DNA of 64,000 nucleotides from Epiperipatus broadwayi (Eukaryota; Onychophora; Udeonychophora; Euonychophora; Peripatidae). Made by a program: the position numbers and the translations under genes. Where the stretch lies: the NCBI GenBank assembly GCA_028023455.1, contig JAQFVV010006273.1, forward strand, positions 3,608,142-3,672,141, given 5' to 3'. Of the stretch, positions 43,801 to 52,800 are shown piece by piece (position 1 is the first letter of the stretch; each line of letters begins with the position of its first letter). The notes beneath the pieces are model-generated. The model did not search any database. It was not told the DNA's origin and saw nothing but the letters and a program-made list of their open reading frames with translations.

Positions 43801-46800
43801 TATCATTAGTATGAAATAGTGTAGGGGCTTAAAAGTCTGAGATCAAATCCCTTATATTTACAATTAGACTCCAGGTATAAGAGTGCCTGGTATTTCAGAT
43901 CTTATATATGAATTAAATAAAAAATATATATTTTGCAATAAAAAAAATATAAACTAAAATAAAACAAGGGCTAGGATATATACTTTTAAAGACATATTAC
44001 ACAGCAATAGATGTTTCAATCAAAATAAACATTTTACCAATAGACAGGCATGAGCCAACAAAGCAATTAATTTGAGGAATGTTTAAAAAAATGTGTATAA
44101 TATAAAATACACACTGGCCAAAGCATAAAACTTTTAAATTGCAGTCCCCTTTAAGTTTGATACTTCACTGCCTGTAATATTGAACATTATGATAATAATT
44201 TACGATGTCTACTTTTATCATTTTTTATACACACCCTATTCGTTCTCTTCCATCGTTTTTTAATTAACATTTTAACCAAGAAAGATTAATCAATACTCTA
44301 GCAATAAGTATTAAATGATATTAGAAACACATGATAACTGCTAATTTGAGTTCATTTTTATGCTTTTATTTAGTAGAGTTACTGCCCTGGATTTCCCTAC
44401 ACTTATAGCTATGAACTATCTTTTATTTTATTTAATATATATATTTCTTGTGGAACTTCCTTTTGCTTTTTTTTGAAAATGTATTTTTATTTTACTTTTT
44501 TTTTTGATTTAATATACATTTTGTGCATGGATTATCTTTTCTTTTTTTCATTTAAATCTTTTTTTTTATTTTTGTAAAAAAAAAATATTTTATTTATTAT
44601 ACACTTGTACCTGTAATCAATGTGTTTATTTGTAAAATAACTGATATTGTTTACTTATATAAAATATTTTTACTGCAAAATATATGACTTTATTTAATCT
44701 ATTACTATAGCTATAAAATGAAGAATAAATGTAAACATTTTATTTCTTATCGATTAGTTTTTTTTTTTTTTTTTGAGCAATGATATATTCCATGCAACTC
44801 CATCAAGCAGGTAGATTGTAAAATTATATATGGAGTACTAAGGATTTTAACTATATTTTCTGTCTTATTGTAAATTTGTACACTATTATTTCCCATACTT
44901 TTTTCTTTCAGCTAGCCAAGCAAAAAGTTAATGAAACATTTTTATTAGCCATCAACAGACAAATAAGTACATAAAAAGTAAATTGGAAATTGCTAAAATG
45001 GTATCATATTTATATATATTTTGGTCTAGGAATAATTTCTAACTTAATAAATGATTAATAGGAGTCATCAATGTATTTATCCAAAGTACTTTATGCCATA
45101 AGTGCTTAGTATAAACACTTTAAAACTTGTAAATCAAAATTATATATATTGAGATACTTTGTCTATTTCAATATTAATATATACGTCAATTGGCTAAGCA
45201 AATTTAATTTTAATTAAAGCTGTGTTTTTTATTTAAGTTGTGCTTTGTGGTGTGATATTATGTATATATACACACACATTAATAATGGTAATGATTTCAT
45301 GGGCTCAGTTTATTTAACTGTAACTTTTTTTTTTTTAAAAAGTGAACTTTGTAACAGATTTTATTATCTTTTCTGCAAGATATTTTTATATAGTACAGAA
45401 ACAAGACTTAATCTTAAAATTTTCTTTATCATTCCTAATCAGTTCATTTTAATTAAAAATATATTTTATTTCTATTATTGTTGTCTGGAAAAGTTTTGAT
45501 TTAATTTCACTTTGCTAAGTGATCAATAAAGCCAACTGCTAACATTCTAGAGTTCATCATAGCAAAGTACTTCTCATTAACCATGAAACAAACAAGACTC
45601 CATAAATTGTTTTGGCATACTAAAAGTATGTACGCATTAATATATCTGTACAGAAAGTAATAATCCTACACCTACATCATTATGAACTGAAAGTTAAAAT
45701 CTTTATATAAATTGTTCTGTAGGTATATCAGTAAGCCAGTGAGTGATAAATATAAGAGTATAAATTTTTTTATATTTTTTGATTTTATTGATATGTACAT
45801 TTATATTCATTTTATTGATTTTATTCTTTTATAGATGTATTATATATTATGACAATCATTTGAGTATGTTTAGTTAAACATTTTTATTTCTTTAAAGTTT
45901 GATAATTAAGAATTGAGTTTAATAAAATACAATAATTTCTAGAATTATTTTGTTTCCCTCTTAAAGTTAACAGATTATTCCATTCCTTTCAATTTTTCAA
46001 TTGAATCTAGATTAGATTCTCTTTAGAACTTTGTATTAAATTTTGGTAATTTTTTTTTTTTTAAAAAAAAAGGCAACTTTAGATTAAAATTTCAGTTATA
46101 TATGTTTTAATTAATAATATCTTGGAAGTTGATAATTATTATATTAAATGTGCATATAATAATTTTGATATAAGCATTACAACATTTAAATTATTGTATA
46201 TACGTGTATTGGCAGTTTTTCTTAGTTGTTTTTATCAAATGTGTCTGAAAGAAAAAAAGATTGACCTGCTTGCATGTGTGCATGCATATAAAATAATCCC
46301 TCATATATACCATGGGGAGGTTTATTTATACATTTGGCCTTCTAGTTATTTCTGTGCTTACTGTTCTACAGAAATGCATTTTGATTTAGCATCAAGTTCA
46401 GCAAAGTTTCTGCTCATGCCCAATTTTATATATTTTATCTGTTTTAACTCATGTTTATTACCACATGAAAATACTAGTCATTATTGATTTCGGCATTGGG
46501 TCAAGTGTAGTAAATCTTTCCATGGATTCATATATATTATTCACTTTCATTTAACATGGGTTATTTATGAGCCTATTATTGTTTGTTACACAATATCTCT
46601 CATGGCCACCACATATGAGCTTTTATTACTGATATCAACATGTGAACTTGTCTAATGATAAAATCTGATAATGTTTAATAAATAATTAATGTAATTGCAA
46701 TGATTTGTGCACACATCTGAAATTGCTGAGTATATGTAAATTCTGTAATTAGTAATACTCCATTAATTTTAATGAACCAAAGGTTAATTTTAGGGAAGAA

Positions 46801-49800
46801 TAAAGGAATGAGTCAATAAACTGTTAAATACATTAACTTAAAAAAATTTATACTCAATCTTAATATATGATTGACCTGACTATAGTTTAAAGCCATCTTT
46901 TAATGTAGATTTTTATTTCTGAATTAGAGGCTTTCTCCATTTCAAAAGTCAACTATTTTAAAATAAATATATATATACTTATAGAATTTTTTTTAAAAAA
47001 TTTCTTTTTTTGTTTCAAAATTTTGTACTTTATTTTATTTTTTAGTACATGTCATTATAAGCATTTATACATCACACACACGTAATATTCGGAAATCATA
47101 GAGATTGCTTTGAAAAGATTTTGGTATAGATTTTTTTTCTTATTGGGATTAAATAGCCGAATTCTTCTATCTAAAAGCTTGGGAGGATTTTTTCTAATCA
47201 ATTAAGATTTAATTAATGTTTACAAAAAAGATAAAAGGCCTGGTTAGATTTTGGTAATTAAGATCTGATGGGAAGAGAATAAGTCAAATAGCTTTTTTTT
47301 GTTAATTCATTCAGTTGTTGGGTTTTTTTTTTGCAAGGAAGCTTTCTGTAAGCAATTTTTTTTTTAACACACTATAATTGCTAAAAAAAACATTTAAAAA
47401 AAAGATCGTCCAGTTATTATCGCAGACTTTTCTAACCAATTTCCTAGAAAAGGTACATACACTTATTACCGAAGACAAGCAACCAACAATTCATAATGCA
47501 GAAACTTCTAGTCTTGCAAAAAATATCAAAAGTATGCATGCTAACCTCAGAACTCTAAAGTTGTTTCATCTTTAATAAGCCCTAAATTAAAAGTATTCAA
47601 AACTGATCTGTAAATGTGCCTTCGTACTCCACAATCAACTTCCTGGTTAAGAAAAAAAATAAAACAAAGGAAGGAAAACAACAGCAGTGTACACTTTCTA
47701 AAACTGAACCTTGCACATGCCATTGGAATGAATCAGAAGGGAAAATTTAAGCCTCGAAGATAATCTAATATTATTATTTTAACCATGGCTTAATTCTCTA
47801 AGTTTGTTAATTAACAGAAACAGGGGAAAAATTAAACAAACTTACAATAGGATTATTTGTAAAAGCTTATTTATTTTTAGTTAATTTTTTTTATTATTAT
47901 TATGATATATGAATGGTAAATAATTAATTTGAGAGCTTATTTTTATAGGCTAGGAATCTGAGATTGTATTGAAAGTCTTTATCTTGTATTCATTTTTTTA
48001 TTATTATTTGATTGTATTGATGATGGCTTTGGCTGATAACAGTAGTTTTACTTTTATCTCACCTATCCCATTTTGTTTGAAATCCATTTAGTTTAACATG
48101 TATCTGCATTTACTGGAGACCATGGCTCTTTTGGCTGACAGTTTATCGATTATGGTTTAATTCTGTTTTCTTTTATGCCATACAGTGTGAGATTTTTTAT
48201 TATTATTATATTTAATATTACATAAATCATAATCTTTTCTATTTACTTATATTGAGATAATCTTAAGGGCTGTATAGTAAATGCAAGCTCTTGTGTTTAA
48301 GGAGAATAGGACATTCTTGTTTTAACCCCAAGGGCTTTTCCCAGGTAAAGAAATGATCACCCCACCCTGTTCTCTGACTTCCATTCAAGTATCCTTTATT
48401 GAAGATCCCCAACAAGGGATATAGATACAGATATTTATATGGCATGTAGAAATGGGAATAGGTCCCTAAAAAAATAGAAAATAGAAAGGAAACAGGAGCG
48501 GTATTTGTGTAGATAAACCATTGGCAGGAAGATCATGGCAATTACCAATAATCTTAGATGAGAAAACCAAATTGTCTGCCCATGCTTTCAAGATACCAGA
48601 ATATTCACTTGCATTCTTGGACCAATCAGTTTTTGATTGAAATTTTGGTTTTTTAGAACTAATATTTGTTTTGAATTCAATAAACCTAAGAAATAATAAT
48701 AATTTTTTTTCTTTTGCTGATGTTTGTTTCTGTATTTTGTCCCTCAATTGTCTGAATAATATTTAAGATTTCTTTCTCTGTATCTAGCTGGTAACATTTA
48801 TATTGAACCATTCATCATCACTTAATTCTAATCACTGTAAATCAAATTTTCTAGGCCAACAGTGGCCTAGTGGTGCCCTTGGTGGTAGAGCTTTGTTACT
48901 GAAATCAACAAATGTGAACTTGTCTAATGATAAAATCTGCCACTGTTTAATTAGTAATTAATGTACTTGCAATGTTTTGTGCACACATCTGAAATTGTTG
49001 AATATATATAAATTCTGCACCAAAGATTAATTTGAGGAGAAGAATAATGGGATGAGTCAACCAACTGTCAAATACATTAACTTCTTCTTTAAAAGGATTA
49101 TATCCAATTTTAATATATGATTGATCTAACTATAGTTCAAACCCATCCATTAATGTAGATTTTTATCTTATTATTTCATAATTAAAAAACATTGTAGTTA
49201 ATTATTAGATTTATCTGAAATTTTGTTTACTGATGTCTGCAATGCTAATTCTTTATTTAACAAGAATCTCTACTCTCCCTTATTTAAAGGCAATAATTGA
49301 ACTATATGTGATGCCACAGCTGTAGTTGGCATTTGTAATGAATATCCATATCAATCAATTATAAATATTCTAGGCTAGAGATCTAGTGGTTCCCAGTTGA
49401 AGGTATTGAGTACAGGCTGTCTGGTATTATATGTATACATGATATAATGTATATATAATTATGTCAATGCTTCTTATATAAAAAAAATATATATATTCTA
49501 TACAATCTTATATATTTTCAGTATAAAATAACTTTTTCAAAGACAAGTTATATCCTCTGTCTCTCTCTCTCTTTCTCTCTTTATATATATATTGCAAAGA
49601 AATCAAGTCATACATCAAGTGACTTAATTTTATACGCTTGTATTACAAATGTTATATAATGAGCTCTGGCTTTTGTCAGTGACATGCTCGGATATTCAAT
49701 CATTAGATTTAAAATATCAGGTCAAGCCCAGTATTTTATCTAATGATTAATTATTAAGTAGAAAATCTAAAATTTTTAGACTTCCATATGTTTTCAAATC

Positions 49801-52800
49801 AAAGCCATATGTCTTCAAACACAAGCTTATTAAATTAAGTCACATGATATATTACTTCATTTCCTTGCAATTATTGTTATTGCTCTCAAGGCTTTGGTGA
49901 TTTTATATTGATAAAGCTATTAATATATGGTACATCTGATCTTAGTTCAGTCCCATATGGCTATTTAAGTTAGCTGGATTTGAAGATTATGTTAACCATT
50001 AGTAAAGTCCTGAGCTTGACCTGGTATTTAAATCTAATGCTTGAATATTCTAGTATCTCACTGATAAAAGCCAGAACTATAAAGTGGTCTGAGGATAGGG
50101 ATATTCTGAAAACCTTGTTAAGAGCTATTGGCACCCTTATTACATTATATATATAGTGGAAAGACTTGATGGTGTAGAGATCATGCATATATCCATGATA
50201 TGAATCATCAAACATTTTATATATTTTTCAAGTTCCAACAAGATTATATTTCTAAGCTAAAAGATAAATATGGTTGAAAATGTTTAATTCCTCATTATCA
50301 ATTAATTGGTAAGCCTTATTCATGTATTTTCTTTATTGTTTCTTTATGAAGTGCAGTTAGAGAGATCTTTCACTTGCATGGATAATTTAAAAGCTGTTTT
50401 ATTTATAAATGAACTAACTTGTTTTAGTTCATGAAAAACAACAATATACAAAGAGGAACCCAAAAGTAACTGGAATCATTCTCTGGTTTGTGCATCTGTT
50501 GTAGCATATACTTCTGCTGATACATAAATCTTGCAGAAACCCTTCTACCTCAAGCTTCCAAATAAAATTATCATTTGAAATCAAGGGACTATGTAATAAA
50601 TTATTTTGTAAAGTACATTTTACATTACTGTCAATATTTTTATAATTACTGAAATGTTTGATAATGTGAAATTGTTTTCATTTATAAAAAATAGCAAGGA
50701 ACAAAGTTGTAATGCTTGAAACAGATTACAAGAAAGTTGATCTCATAAAAATACAAGTTTATGAATGATTTAATTGACATGTTAATATATCACATCTGTA
50801 AAAAGCATTGCAAGTGAAGTCCAAAGTCAAAACAACGATTTTTTTTTGATAGAAACAGCATTTGCTTCAAATTTAGTTTGCAATGGTCAGGCATTTTATC
50901 TTCAAACTATGAAACTTTTACATAATGTAGAAAAATATAAACATCCTGTTTTGTGACAAAGAAAAGAGGGCAAGCTTCACCCCTACAAAATGTCATCTCT
51001 CGATGCCTTGAGTGTGAATCATCTTTTAATTAAATTCAACATGATCCAGCTTATCTATCAGCTGTTTTCACTTGATCTCATGTTTTGAGATTTTTTTTAA
51101 ATTTCTCAAATGAAAAAAATATCTCAATTTTTTTTTTCTTTGTGGACTTAGAAGTGATGGAAAAAATGACAGATGTTTTATCTTTCACCTGATCGATTCG
51201 TTTAAAAACGAGGTAACTTGACATCACTGTAAATCGCTCAGTTTTAGTACTACATTTACGGTTCTGATGTCATTTTTTAGAAGAAAAGAGTTCTGTAAGA
51301 TGCTGCCCTCTCTTGAATTATTTTACAAGTAAAAAATCAATAAAAATGACCATATATGTTAAACAAAACCAAAGCACTGCCCTTCTCACCACCTTTTCTT
51401 GTATCTTATTGGCTGTTTAAATTTTGTCAACAAAGAAAATGGCTGCCAAAAAATAAAAAGTTATGAACGGTTTTTGTTTTATTTTGAAAATGATAAACGA
51501 ATGTTTTAGAGCATTTTAACAGTATTTTTTGATGAAATATAAATTATTTTCATAAAATATGCTAAAAATAAATATTATTTTACAAAAATAGTTAAGATTT
51601 TAGCAAGAATTATTTATTTATTGCAAAGTGGAAAGAAGAAATCATGACGTGCAATTGCCGATTGATGTTTCTTTTCATTTCAGCCGCTATCGAATATTTT
51701 TTAAATTATAAATCAAAATTTATTTTTGAACAAACTTTCATTCACTTTCATAATCTGAAAAATTATTAATATACTTTTTACAAATGAAACTAAAGTGGAT
51801 ATATTAATAAAAGGTGAATATATTTTGACAATTGACTTTGTTAATTGACACTTCAGTTTGTGAATTGGCCAATAAAAAGTTTTGATTTTTACCTCATGTG
51901 GCCAATAATATAATCAGCAGTGAAAGGGTTAAAAGGCATTACTTTGCAAGAACTGCTGAACTACTTTGAAAAATGAAAAACACATTTAGATCAGTGTATT
52001 ACATCAAATAGATAATCATGTAAAAAGATAAATTTTTAACACTTAAAAATAAATAAACAATTTTTTATTATAAAATTTCGGATGTTTTTGGGTAGCCCTA
52101 TAAATATCTCAATTAATCAATGAATGAGAATTCCATTTTATAAGTAAGTTAAAATCTACAACCAAATTGTTTTAAAGTAAAATAACCATTTAGTCTGATC
52201 CTGCTAAACTGAAAGAGAACAATAGTAATCTTGTCCATGTTATTTATGATCAAAATACATAGCATGACAAGATTACTATTGTTCCCTTTCAGCCTAGCAT
52301 GAACAATCTAATTGATTATTGCCCTTTAAAACCCCTTGACTGTAGACTTCATTTATAAAACAAAGTTCCCCTTTATTAATTTATGTCTATTTAACCTGTT
52401 TTAAAATATTAAATTAATATACATGTATTAAAGGTCTAAAAAAACAAAAAAGAATATATGGTATACACTTGTGGTAAAACAATTAGGGCATGCTGTAATA
52501 AATGTTAAATTTAGAAAGCACAAAATAAAATACTTATAAATGTATATATATATTTTGTTAACAGAAACCATTTCTAGCTGACAAATAAATAAGATACAAT
52601 TAAAACAATACCAAAATATTTATTGTGTCTACATTAATAATATATTTACAACAATTACAAGAGTTCATTGCTTAGTTTTTTTTGGCAAGAGTATAAATAT
52701 AATTGTTGTCAGTAACAAACAGGATAAAAAAATGCAATGTCTTGTTTCGATAAACATAACATTTCTAACCATAATATTTTGCCTCATGAAAGATCAGATG

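Noticed and set aside
46122-46487. 121-codon plus-strand frame
   Set aside because: Strongly AT-driven composition, no recognisable domain, and no consistent splice sites; likely chance.
47378-48747. Short frames at 47378-47575, 48263-48445 and 48466-48747 as host exons
   Set aside because: No homology to the ABCC protein, and the TM1 and N-terminal exons already join in frame across this intron.
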